From: RI-153 sp041391225
GTDB taxonomy: Bacteria; Chloroflexota; Anaerolineae; Caldilineales; Caldilineaceae
Assembly (NCBI GenBank): GCA_041391225.1
Contig: JAWKOL010000001.1
Span: 248,001 to 312,000 of the forward strand
Length of the DNA: 64,000 bases
Direction: 5' to 3'
The notes beneath the pieces were generated by a model. That model was not told the DNA's origin, did not search any database, and was given only the letters and a program-made list of their open reading frames with translations. The position numbers and the translations under genes are program-made. Of this stretch, positions 50,401 through 59,662 are shown in pieces; position 1 is the first letter of the stretch, and each line of letters starts with the position of its first letter.

Positions 50401-53400
50401 GGACCTGGCGAAGCTCGATTTCCACCTCACCGCCGACAGCCCAGCACGCGAGGCCGCATTGGCTTCCGTGGTGGATCACGATTGGGAAGGACAACCGCGC
50501 CCCACCGACCGCGCCCCCGACATCGGCGCCGACGAGTATTTCCTTTCGCAGATGACGCTCTCCGCGGTGGCGTCGCCCGATCCGCTGGTGGCGGGCCGCA
50601 CAGGCTTCGTTACCTTCCAGATCGCCAACACCGGCAACGTCGTGCTCACAACGCAGGTGACAGCCACGCTGCCCGCCGGGCTAGGCGTGGACAGCGTGCA
50701 GGTGTGGGCGGCATCAATCCCCGTGGGCCAGACTTGGGCCGAGAGCGTGGCCTTGCAGATCCCCGCCGACTTCCAGGGCGATGTTGCCTACACGCTCGAT
50801 GCGTTCACGACGCAGGGCGCGGCCGACCGCATCGCTGGGGCCTTCGCGGTGACGCCGCCCAACTTCGGCGTGGTTGCCACCATCGTGCGCCGCCCCGAAA
50901 AGGTGATCCTGGGCCGCCCCGTGGACTACGAGCTGACGGCGGACAACACCGGCAACCAGCCGTTGACGTTGTTTGTCACCGCGACGTTGCCCGCGCAGGC
51001 CACGCCCAGCGGCGTCGTCACGTGGACGGCGAATGTGGACGCCGGCACGCGCTGGCGCGAGACCATCACCATGACACCCACCGCGCCCACCGGCGACGGC
51101 CAGATGACGGTGCAACTGGACATCGCCACGTCGGACGGTTCGGTGAACATCACACAGAAGGACACCACCACCATCGGCCAACCCGGCTACGTCATCGCGC
51201 AGACGGTGACGCCCGATCCGCCGCTGATGGGCCGACCGTTCACGATCACGGCGCACATCACCAACACCGGCAACATCGTCTTGCAGACTGCGCTGACGAT
51301 GACGCTTGTCCCCGACTTTGTGGGCGCGCCGGTGACGGCCAAGCAGGGGATCGATCCTGGCAAAGCGGCGGTGCAACATGTCGCCCTGCCCGCCAACAGC
51401 TACCTCGGCCCACTCACCGGCACGCTGGCCCTGGCCACCGATGCTGGATTCGTGGATCAGGCCGTCTTCTCGACGACGGCGATCCTGGCGCGGCTGGGGC
51501 CGACCATCGTGGCTGTTGGCGACGGCGCCTGGAACGATGCCAAGACATGGCAACCGGCGCGCCTGCCCAACACCGCCGACATTGTGGGCGTGCCGCAAGG
51601 TCGCTCGGTGCAGATGACCGGCCCCGCCGCGGTGACCGGCCTGCTCAACCAGGGGACACTCGTCGGCCCGCCGGGGGGCGCGTTGGATGTCACCGCCACA
51701 GGCGATATCCAGAATTTTGGCGTGATGCAGGCTGCGTCCGGTGAGGTCGGCACAGGCGGCGCGGGGAAGGGCGTGCAACTGACCGCGCAGACAATCTACA
51801 ACGCGGGGACAATTGCCGCCGGTCATGGCGCGGACAGCGCTCAGGGGCGCGGCGGCGACGGCGGCACCGTGACCGTGCGCGCCGATCTGCTCAACAACCA
51901 GGGCGCTGTCCTAGCCGGTAATGGCGGCAGCGGCAGTAGCGACGGCGGCAGCGGCGGCGCGGTGAACGTGGCGCTCACGTCGGCCACGGGCGAACTGCTC
52001 AACGCTGGTGAGATCCGCGGCGGCAACGGCGGCGGGGCAGCAGCAGGGGCAGGAGGCGCGGGCGGCGCCATCGCTGTTACTGGCCCTGGCGCGGCCACGC
52101 CTGCGTTGGCCGATGGCGGCGGCGACGTCATCGTGACCGGGGTGATGCAGGCAGGCAACGGTGGTCATGGTTCGAGGGCAGGCGGCGACGGCGGCGGCGT
52201 GCGGCTGGATGTGGGCGTGGCTGCGGATACGGCGAAGCAGCCCGGCGGCGCGGTGAGCATCGCCGCGGACGGCGTGGTACGCGGCGGCGACGGCGGCAAT
52301 GTCACCGGCAGCGGCAACGCGGGAGCCGGCGGTCCTGTCAACGCGATTGGGCTGGCGGTGGACGTGGCGGGAACGCTGCGCGGCGGCAACGGTGGCAACG
52401 TCGTCGGCGCGGGGAGCGGCAACGGCGGCGCAGGCGGCGCTGCCACTGTCCTCGGCGGCGCGGGCGGCCAGGGATCGGTCCACGTGCGCGGCGATGGGAG
52501 CGGCAGCAACGGCATCGTGCGCGGCGGCGACGGCGGATCGGGCAACGCTGCGGCCACATCGCCTCAAAACGGCGGCAACGGCGGAGACGCCACGTTGATG
52601 GCGTCGCCCACTGTCGCCGTGGACAACGGCCAGGTGATCGGCGGCAACGGCGGCGCAGGGACAGGCGGCGGCGCGGACGGGCGCAAAGGCGACGTGGTCA
52701 TCGGTGGCGGCGACGGCAACACCGTTGACGCGCCGATCATCGTGCTCAGCGGCGGCGGTACGCAGGCGTCGGGCCAGGATGTGACGATCTTCGGCGGCGA
52801 CGGGCTGTTGCTCAAGCTGCTGGGGCTGGGATCAGGTGCGCTCAACGCCGACGGCGTCCTCACGCTGGCGGTGGGCGGGGCCGGTCAGATCGATCTGCGC
52901 GGCAATACGGCGGTGATCTTCGCCTCGGGCCAGATCCGTCTTTTTGTGGACGCTGGGGGGCTGCTGCTGGGCGTTGGCGTGAGCGTAGGCAACCTGTCCA
53001 GCACGCCGCCGACGGTGGGCGCAAGCCGCATCCTCTACCTGGTGCGGCTGCTGACGCCGTCTTCGCTGCTGGTGCGCCCGGGTGAGTTGGTCCTCGTGCC
53101 GGTGGTGGTGACGAACCTGTCTCCCGCGCCGGATTCGTATCAACTGGCGACGGCGGGCCGATCCGCTACGCTGTCGCCGCAGTGGACGATCTCCACGTTG
53201 CCGCCGCTGGTGCCTGTGCAGGGGACGGCGACGGCGCGCACCGTCCTCACGGTCACCGTGCCGATGACAGCGGCGGTGGGCAGCGCGCAGCGGGTGGACG
53301 TCACCGCGATTTCGTACTCCGATGGGCTGTCCACGGCCCAGGGGACGACGCAGTTGATCGTCTCCGGCGCGCCGATCATGCCGATCTATCTGCCTATCGT

Positions 53401-53479
53401 GGGCAGGGGTGTCCTCGCTCCGGCGCGAGAATCAGACGCGGAAAATGACGTCTTTTTGCCGTGGGTGGGCGGCCACTGA
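41481..53479 (+). CDS. Giant modular parallel beta-helix surface protein (several frameshifts)
   Basis: A gene of about 12 kb, roughly 4,000 residues. The GTG at 41481 follows agaggtgacttc and gives a signal peptide (MDRLQRRKHAAALFPLL, then a hydrophobic core). Four modules follow. Each opens with a strand pair like RTLQYAVDQATAGDAIRVA and an IxGGY/GGW turn, runs through many NGGGVYL-NTI-type helix coils, and closes with (D)AGAYE or DIGADE (near 44850, 46870, 49110, 50530). Next come three CARDB/DUF11-like repeats (ITNTGNIVLQT), a G8-like WNDAKTWQPARLPN, a long GGNGG-rich region (about 51.8-52.8 kb) and a tail with IYLPIVGRG and VFLPWVGGH. Frame changes occur near 41541, 41975, 42000, 45120-45170 and 49800-49900. 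It is probably an adhesin or polysaccharide-binding surface protein. Confidence 0.85.
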
Positions 53480-53550
53480 ACGCGGAGGCAGAGAGGGGGA
53501 GAGGACACGGATTTCGGGATGAGCAGGACGCAGAGAAGGGGAGAAAAACC

Positions 53551-53870
53551 TGAAATCCGTGTGCAATTTCTGGTCGTGGTTGTCCTGTTTATCCTGAAAT
53601 CCGTGTGCAATTTCTGGTCGTGGTTGTCCTGTTCATCCTGAAATCCGTGTGCAATTTCTGGTCGTGGTTGTCCTGTTCATCCTGAAATCCGTGTGCAATT
53701 TCTGGTCATGGTTGTCCTGTTCATCCTGAAATCCGTGTGCAATTTCTGGTCGTGGTTGTCCTGTTCATCCTGAAATCCGTGTGCAATTTCTGGTCGTGGT
53801 TGCCCTGTTCATCCTGAAATCCGTGTGCAATTTCTGGTCATGGTTGTCCTGTTCATCCTGAAATCCGTGT
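53551..53870. repeat. 44-bp tandem repeat array (seven full copies)
   Basis: Units start at 53551, 53595, 53639, 53683, 53727, 53771 and 53815, exactly 44 bases apart, with a partial eighth at 53859. Each begins tgaaatccgtgtgcaatttc and differs by at most one or two bases. A reversed piece (cacggatttcgggatgagca) stands just before at 53505. The period is not a multiple of three. It lies between convergent genes, and the GNAT gene's stop codon falls in its last unit. Confidence 0.92.
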
Positions 53871-54368
53871 CCAGCTTCCGCCGGTTTGTGACCGCGTCTC
53901 CAGGTCTTTCCCCATCGTCACGTAGGTGTACTCGGTGTAGCCGGGATGCGAGGCGTATTCGAGGATGCGGTAACCGAGGCGCTGGTAGTAGTCGAGATTT
54001 TCGGGCAGGGCGAGGCGCACGCCCAACTGCACGCGCGGACGTTCGAGGATCAGCGCCTGCGCCTCCACGTAGTCGACGAGACGACGACCGAATCCCCGTC
54101 CTCGGTGGCTGGGCAGGACGGCGAGCCTGTGCAGGTAGACGTGGTCGGGGCAGACCTGGTAGAAGACGGCGGCGACGGGCTTCCCCTCTTCCCAAGCCAA
54201 AACCGCGGTTTCACCGGTCAACTTGGCGCGGATTGAGGATTCGTCTTCGCTGTGTGCGCCGGACGGTGGATCGAGGCGTCCGCGGTATTGCTCGAAGGCG
54301 GCGCGGATGATGGAAAGCAGGGCTGGAACGTCCTCGGCAGTGGCATGATGCAGTGAAATTGTCGCCAT
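53853..54368 (-). CDS. GNAT N-acetyltransferase
   Basis: 171 residues from ATG 54368, preceded by ggggagatcaaa. Seen: LHHATAEDVPALLSIIRAAF, SSIRAKLTGETAVLAWEEG, VYLHRLAVLPSHRGRGFGRRL with the acetyl-CoA loop, and LPENLDYYQRLGYRILEYASHP, a common GNAT ending. The final residues SQTGGSWTRISG and the stop are encoded by the 44-bp repeat, so the array has replaced or extended the original C-terminus. Substrate unknown. Confidence 0.83.
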   Translation of the reverse strand: MATISLHHATAEDVPALLSIIRAAFEQYRGRLDPPSGAHSEDESSIRAKLTGETAVLAWEEGKPVAAVFYQVCPDHVYLHRLAVLPSHRGRGFGRRLVDYVEAQALILERPRVQLGVRLALPENLDYYQRLGYRILEYASHPGYTEYTYVTMGKDLETRSQTGGSWTRISG

Positions 54369-54702
54369 TTTGATCTCCCCGAATGTGCTGTCACGAACCC
54401 TCATTTTACCAAGATATCCTGCAAACCACACTAGTTTTCAGAGATTTGTAGAGGGCAATGGGTAATTCCTACATGGACATCCCCCCATCACTCTGTTAAA
54501 CTGAATGATCTGAGCCGGATTGGTTCATCATTCACTGTAGCGGTTTAGGATGGCTGATGGCGGATAGTCGTTGGCAGGTGGCAAGTGTTTTCGACGTCGT
54601 TTGAACCAATGGCATTTGAACCAATGGCGTCTGAACCAATGGCTAACAACCAACAGCGAAGAGCTAACAGCCGGCCGCTATCCGCGCCCCCAGGAGGAGA
54701 AG
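54369..54702. other. Intergenic region with a 15-bp triple repeat
   Basis: Lies upstream of the second ABC exporter and divergent from the GNAT gene. It contains three tandem 15-mers at 54601-54645 (ttgaaccaatggcat, ttgaaccaatggcgt, ctgaaccaatggcta). Otherwise AT-richer sequence with no convincing gene or promoter. Confidence 0.6.
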
Positions 54703-56521
54703 ATGACAGGACGACTCGATGTGTATTGGCGGTTGGTGGGTTACCTGCGGCCGTATGGCAAGCAGGTGACACTGGGCTACCTTGGTGGGTTCTTCGCCAT
54801 GTCGCTCAATCTTTTCGTGCCCCAGATTATCAAGAACGCCATCGACAACGGGCTAACCAATCGGCAGGCGTCGGCGCTTTTCTACGCCGGCGGTCTGATC
54901 CTGGGGATCGCTGTGATCCGCGGGGTGGCCGGGTTTGCGCAACGCTACTGCGGCAGTGGATGTCGCACCGGGTAGCCTTTGATCTGCGCAACGATTTCTA
55001 CAAGAGCGTGCAGCGGTTGCCCTTCGCCTTCCACGATCAGGCGCAGACGGGTGATCTGATGAGCCGCGCCACCAGCGACATCACCGAATCGCAACGCTTC
55101 ATTGGTATCGGGCTGGAAAGCCTGCTTTCAACGTTGATCCTGCTCATCGGCGTGATTGTTGCGATGCTATTTGAGAGCGTGGATCTTACGCTCTACACGT
55201 TGCCTTCGCTGGCGTTGTTGGTGATCGCCACGGTGCGCTTCGGCGGCACGGTGCGCCCCATGTTCAAGAAGATCCGGAGCAGATGGGCCAGCTTTCACGA
55301 CGATGCGGGAGAGCATGACGGGTATCCGCCTGGTCAATCGTTTGCGCAGGAACCGTACGAACTGGAAAAGTTCGACGTAGAGAATGAACAGTGATTCGAC
55401 CGTCGCTTTTCGGTGATCAAGGTGTGGTCGAACAGTTGGCCGCTCTTCACCGTGCTGTTGGGTAGCGCCATCTTCTTGCTGTTGTGGTTCGGTGGTCCGC
55501 GCGCGTTGACGGGGAGATCACGGTGGGGTCGCTGTTTGCGCTGATCTCGTATGTGTTGATGCTCAACGGGCCTGTGCAGCGCCTGGGGTTCCTGGTGAAC
55601 ATGGCGGCCACGGCCGGCTCCAGCGCCGAGCGCGTCTTCGAGATCATCGACACGCCCCTCGACGTGGAGGATAGCGACGACGCCGCGGAATTGGAGACGG
55701 TGAAAGGCGAGGTGATCTTTGAAGACGTCAGCTTCCGCTACGGCGAGCGCGGCGCGCTGATCCTCGACGGCATCAGTTTCCACGCCGAGCCAGGACAAAC
55801 CATCGCCCTGATCGGCCCCACCGGGTCGGGCAAGTCCACGGTGACGAACCTGATCCCGCGCTTCTACGATCCCAGCAGCGGACGCATCTGCATCGACGGC
55901 CACGACATCCGCCACGTGACGATGGACAGCCTGCGCCACAACATCGGCATCGTGTTGCAGGATCCGTTCCTGTTCGGGCTGACGATTGCCGAGAACATTG
56001 CCTACGGTCACCCCGACGCCACGCCCGAGGAGATCATCGCGGCGGCCACGGCGGCGCGCGCCCACAAGTTCATCATGGACTTCCCCCACGGCTACGAGAC
56101 GGCGGTGGGCGAGCGCGGCGTCACCTTGAGCGGTGGGCAGAAGCAGCGTGTGGCCATCGCTCGCGCCCTGCTCTACGATCCACGCATCCTCATCCTCGAC
56201 GATTCCACCAGTTCGGTGGACACGGAAACCGAACACCTGATTCAAGAGGCGTTGAAGGTGCTCATGCAAGGTCGCACGACGTTCATTATTGCGCAGCGGC
56301 TGCTCACGTTGAAGAATGCCGACCAGATCCTGGTGCTCGACGGCGGGCGCATTGTGCAGCGCGGCGCTCACGATGATCTGCTGGCCGAGGACGGTCTCTA
56401 CCGCATGATCTACGACTTGCAGTTGAAGGATCAGGAGGAATTCGCCGACACCGTCGCTCGTCTGGACAGCGACCAATCCGCCTCACCCGAGCGCCGCCCC
56501 GCCGCGGTGACAGGCCGATGA
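54703..56521 (+). CDS. ABC exporter half-transporter, degenerate-site subunit (frameshifts and in-frame stop)
   Basis: Start MTGRLDVYWRLVGYLRPYG after caggaggag. About 605 residues if joined. The membrane domain changes frame near 54948, 55278, 55343 and 55505, and a TGA at 55392-55394 falls in ENEQ-stop-FDRR. The nucleotide-binding domain from about 55690 is intact: Walker A GPTGSGKS, signature LSGGQKQR, Walker B ILILDDSTSSVD and IIAQRLLTL. As in the gene at 8289, the catalytic Glu is Asp and the switch His is Gln, so this is the non-hydrolysing partner. The concentration of lesions makes real decay a possibility. Confidence 0.8.
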
Positions 56522-56544
56522 GCCGCCACACAGGGAGAAATGCT

Positions 56545-58587
56545 ATGACGCAGCCAAACGGAAAGAACGGCCAAAACGGCCATCATGCCGAGGAGTTGAT
56601 TCCCGAAGAGAAGATGCCGCTGGCGCGTGACCGCTTTGGTCGTGACCGCTCGGCGCGCCGCCCCTGGGAAGAGGACAGGAGCCTCAGCGAAGAGGAACGC
56701 GAGTTTATGCGTCGCGAGGCCAAAGTGGCCCTGTTGGTGAGCGAAGAAGAAGATGACTTGCTGGGCAAAGCCTACGACAGTCGCCTGGTGCGCCGTCTTC
56801 TCAGTTTTATTGCGCCGTACAAGGTGAAAATGAGCATCGCTGTGCTGATGATGGTGATTTCGTCGTTGCTGAGTGTGGCCGGGCCGAGCATCATTGGGCG
56901 CGCCATCGATGCGGGCATTCGGGCGCAGGACTTTGGGGAACTCCGTTTGTGGACATACATCTTCCTCGCTGCGATTCTGGGCGAGTTCGTCACCAACCGC
57001 ACACGCATCTCGCTGATGGCCTACGTGGGGACGCGCATCGTGGCCGACGTGCGCAGCACGCTCTTCCGTCACCTGCACACGTTGTCGCTCAACTTCTTTA
57101 ACCGCTACAGCGTGGGCCGCCTGATGAGCCGCCTGATCAGCGATGTGGGCGTGCTGCAAGATTTCGTCACCTGGTCGATTACGGGGCTGGCGCGGGCCGT
57201 CTTCGTGCTGATTGGCATCATCGTGGCCATGTTGGCGCTGAACTGGCAACTGGCGCTGGTCACCTTCATGGTGCTGCCGCTGATGGTGGTGCTTACCAAC
57301 TTCTGGCGCAAACGGGTGCGGCAGGCATACCGGGCCACACGGCAACGGCTGGCGCTGATCAACGGTTTCCTCAACGAGTCGATCACCGGCATCCGTGTGA
57401 CCAAGAGCTTTGTGCGCGAGCGGGCCAACTACCGTCACTTCAACGACCTGAATCGATCCTTCTTCGACGCCAATGTAGACGCCACGCGGCTGGCCGCTAT
57501 CTTCTTCCCTGGCGTGGATTTCATGGGGTCGTTGGCGACGGCGCTGGTGGTAGGTGTGGGCGGCTGGCTCGTCTTCGGCGACGCCCTGACCGCGGGGACG
57601 CTGGTGGCCTTCGTCCTCTACGTGGATCGCTTCTTCGAGCCGATTCGCGATTTGGCGCAGCGCTACAACACATTTCAGGCCACGATGGCGGCCAGTGAGC
57701 GCATTTTCTATCTGCTGGACACCAAGAGCGACCTGCCCGATCACGAGGACGCCTACGATCTGCCCGCCATCAAGGGTAGCGTGACGTTCGACGACGTCCA
57801 TTTCAGCTACAAAGACGACGAACCAGTGCTGCGCGGCATCAGTATCCACGCTGAACCGGGGCAGCGTATCGCCCTGGTGGGTGAGACGGGCGCGGGCAAG
57901 AGCACGATTATCCGCCTGCTGGCGCGTTTCTTCGACGTCACCGACGGCGCCGTACGCATCGACGAGCACGACATCCGCGCCGTGACGCAGGCCAGCCTGC
58001 GTTCGCAACTCGGCGTGGTGCTGCAAGACACGTTCCTCTTCGGCGGCACGATCCGCGACAACATCCGCTACGGCAAGCTCGACGCCACGGATGAGGAGAT
58101 CCACGCGGCGGCGCGGGCAGTGGGCGCGCACGAGTTCATCATGAAGCTGCCCGACGGTTACGACACCGAAGTGGGCGAGAACGGCGTGAACATGAGCGTG
58201 GGCCAGCGGCAGATTCTGTCCTTTGCGCGGGCGCTGCTGTCGGATCCGCGTATCCTGATCCTGGATGAGGCCACCAGCTCGGTGGACACCGCCACCGAAA
58301 AGCAGATCCAACAGGCGTTGGAGCGTCTACTGGAAGGGCGCACCAGCTTTGTCATCGCGCACCGGCTGAACACCATCGTCAACTCGGATCAGATCGTCGT
58401 CCTGGATCAGGGGCGTGTGGTGGAGTTGGGCAGCCACGAAGAACTGCTGCGTCAACGCGGGCGGTACTACAATTTGTACACGATGCAGTGGGCGGCGGAA
58501 GATGGGGATCAAGGACTGGGGACTGGGGACTTGGGACCGGGGACAGGAGATCTCGGTGCTGATGTGGCGCTGGCGCGGAGTGGATGA
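56545..58587 (+). CDS. ABC exporter half-transporter, canonical-site subunit
   Basis: About 680 residues from ATG 56545 (gggagaaatgct upstream); ATG 56518 overlapping the previous stop (ATGA) is the alternative. A 90-residue charged N-terminal extension (RDRSARRPWEEDRSLSEEER) precedes six helices. Nucleotide-binding domain: Walker A GETGAGKST, signature MSVGQRQI in place of LSGGQ, Walker B ILILDEATSSVDT and VIAHRLNTI. These complement the degenerate partner, as in TM288-type subunits. The last 25 residues (GLGTGDLGPGTGDLG) are encoded by an intergenic-style GGGACTG heptamer run, suggesting the original stop was lost. Confidence 0.88.
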   Translation: MTQPNGKNGQNGHHAEELIPEEKMPLARDRFGRDRSARRPWEEDRSLSEEEREFMRREAKVALLVSEEEDDLLGKAYDSRLVRRLLSFIAPYKVKMSIAVLMMVISSLLSVAGPSIIGRAIDAGIRAQDFGELRLWTYIFLAAILGEFVTNRTRISLMAYVGTRIVADVRSTLFRHLHTLSLNFFNRYSVGRLMSRLISDVGVLQDFVTWSITGLARAVFVLIGIIVAMLALNWQLALVTFMVLPLMVVLTNFWRKRVRQAYRATRQRLALINGFLNESITGIRVTKSFVRERANYRHFNDLNRSFFDANVDATRLAAIFFPGVDFMGSLATALVVGVGGWLVFGDALTAGTLVAFVLYVDRFFEPIRDLAQRYNTFQATMAASERIFYLLDTKSDLPDHEDAYDLPAIKGSVTFDDVHFSYKDDEPVLRGISIHAEPGQRIALVGETGAGKSTIIRLLARFFDVTDGAVRIDEHDIRAVTQASLRSQLGVVLQDTFLFGGTIRDNIRYGKLDATDEEIHAAARAVGAHEFIMKLPDGYDTEVGENGVNMSVGQRQILSFARALLSDPRILILDEATSSVDTATEKQIQQALERLLEGRTSFVIAHRLNTIVNSDQIVVLDQGRVVELGSHEELLRQRGRYYNLYTMQWAAEDGDQGLGTGDLGPGTGDLGADVALARSG

Positions 58588-58603
58588 GATGATGGAATGA
58601 TGA

Positions 58604-58648
58604 GGATGCTGAGGATGATGGTCGCAACGACCATCATCCTCAGCATCC
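58604..58648. repeat. 21-bp perfect hairpin
   Basis: ggatgctgaggatgatggtcg minus its last base begins at 58604; arms 58604-58624 and 58628-58648 are exact complements around a 3-base loop. Between convergent genes, 17 bases after the ABC stop; probably terminates both. The following 58671-58701 holds caatcaccaatcacaaatca heptamers. Confidence 0.8.
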
Positions 58649-58685
58649 CATCATCTGCATGAACAGGATCTGCCCCAATCACCAA

Positions 58686-59474
58686 TCACAAATCACCAAT
58701 CCCCTCTTTCAAATTCACCGGCTTGATCGGCGCGTCCTGGGCTAGGAGGGCGAGCGTGGCCTCGAGGACGCGTCTTTGTTGCGCTGTGTTGTGGGGCGCG
58801 CCGAGGGTGGCGCCGCGGTCGAGGCGGGTGAAGGTGGCGCGCGGCGGCGCGGTGATGCGGGTGCGGCCGGCGTTCCAACTGGTAAGGGTGGTGGCGATGC
58901 CTTCCATTTCCAGCGCACGGGCGATCAGTCCCACGGACTGAGAGCAGATCGGTCAGGAAGGCACCAGTAGCGCGCCGTCCACCTTCTCGGCTTTGGCCGC
59001 GGCAAGGATCGCCGGGATCGTCTCATCGAGGACGCGGTTGATGACGGGCTGGTACCCCATGAAGTTGACCACCGACGGCGCCAACTCGCCGATGACGCCC
59101 CCGTCTACCAAATCGCGCAGATGGGCCAGCGGCACCAGCACTTGCTGATCTGCGTCCACTGCGGTGTGATCGTAGTGATCGTGGGCGAAGGCGATGGCGT
59201 CGGGGGCGGTGTCCACAGGGAAGGTGCGGATCGAGTAATCGCCGAGCAAGTCGGCGGCGTCGAAAGGTTGCTGGCTATCGCGCAGATAGCCGCCCGCCGA
59301 CGAAATCAGCATCAGGCGACTGTGGCTGAGGTCGATCCCCTTGCCCGCGGGCGCCTGCTTGTTGTCTGGCCGGTTGTAGAGATCCCACTTGGTTTCGCCG
59401 GTGGCGTGGAAGTGAGCCAGCCAACCGTCCTTGAACGTCGCCTCCCAATCGGCGCGATTTTCGAGAATTTCCAC
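58686..59474 (-). CDS. GrdB-like reductase family protein, probable selenoprotein (in-frame TGA)
   Basis: 262 codons in one unbroken frame apart from TGA at 58955-58953. The N-terminal part has FHATGETKWDLYNRPDNKQ, LMLISSAGGYLRDSQQPFD and SIRTFPVDT, as in the glycine/sarcosine/betaine reductase selenoprotein B family. The stop reads LLVPS-(TGA)-PICSQSVGLIARALEMEGI, giving a U-x-x-C motif; relatives have Cys or Sec in the redox motif before the VGLIAR helix. A 7-bp hairpin with loop starting 18 bases after the TGA fits a bacterial SECIS. Selenocysteine therefore explains the data better than an error. Function: probably a thiol/selenol-dependent reductase; substrate unknown. Confidence 0.72.
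58925..58951 (-). promoter_or_regulatory. SECIS-like hairpin directly after the in-frame TGA
   Basis: On the minus strand TCAGTCC (58941-58935), loop GTG and GGACTGA (58931-58925) form a perfect 7-bp stem. An outer CGA/TCG pairing is possible at the base. The loop starts 18 nt past the TGA and has G in first position, both in keeping with bacterial SECIS rules. Confidence 0.55.
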
Positions 59475-59511
59475 GGCGTGTCCTTTCGCTCAGGAGATTT
59501 CAGAATTTTGA

Positions 59512-59651
59512 TGATCCACGAAGGCACACGAAGAAACACGAAGACAGAGAAGAGCAGACAGAAGGCTTTTCCCTCTGTTTTCCTGGTAGTCCTGAAATCC
59601 GTGTCCCTCTCTTCTCCTCTTCTTGTTTCTTTGTGTGGCTCCGTGGATCAA
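59512..59651. repeat. MITE-like element related to 41289-41458
   Basis: Starts tgatccacgaaggcacacga and ends with the near complement tgtgtggctccgtggatcaa. Inside is cctgaaatccgtgtccctct, as in the 41.3-kb element. Arms are imperfect, so this copy is more diverged. Confidence 0.6.
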
Positions 59652-59662
59652 TTACTGGGCAG

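Noticed and set aside
41481..53479. Four or five separate adjacent beta-helix genes
   Set aside because: No ribosome sites or start signals occur at the module borders, and module repeats continue without stops once frame changes are allowed. One signal peptide is at the start and one tail at the end.
53551..53870. CRISPR array
   Set aside because: The 44-bp units abut each other with no variable spacers and no cas genes are near.
55392..55394. Second selenocysteine codon in the ABC transporter gene
   Set aside because: The context ENEQ-stop-FDRR is not a redox motif, no Cys is nearby, and the surrounding 300 bases contain several frame changes. An assembly error or decay is more likely.
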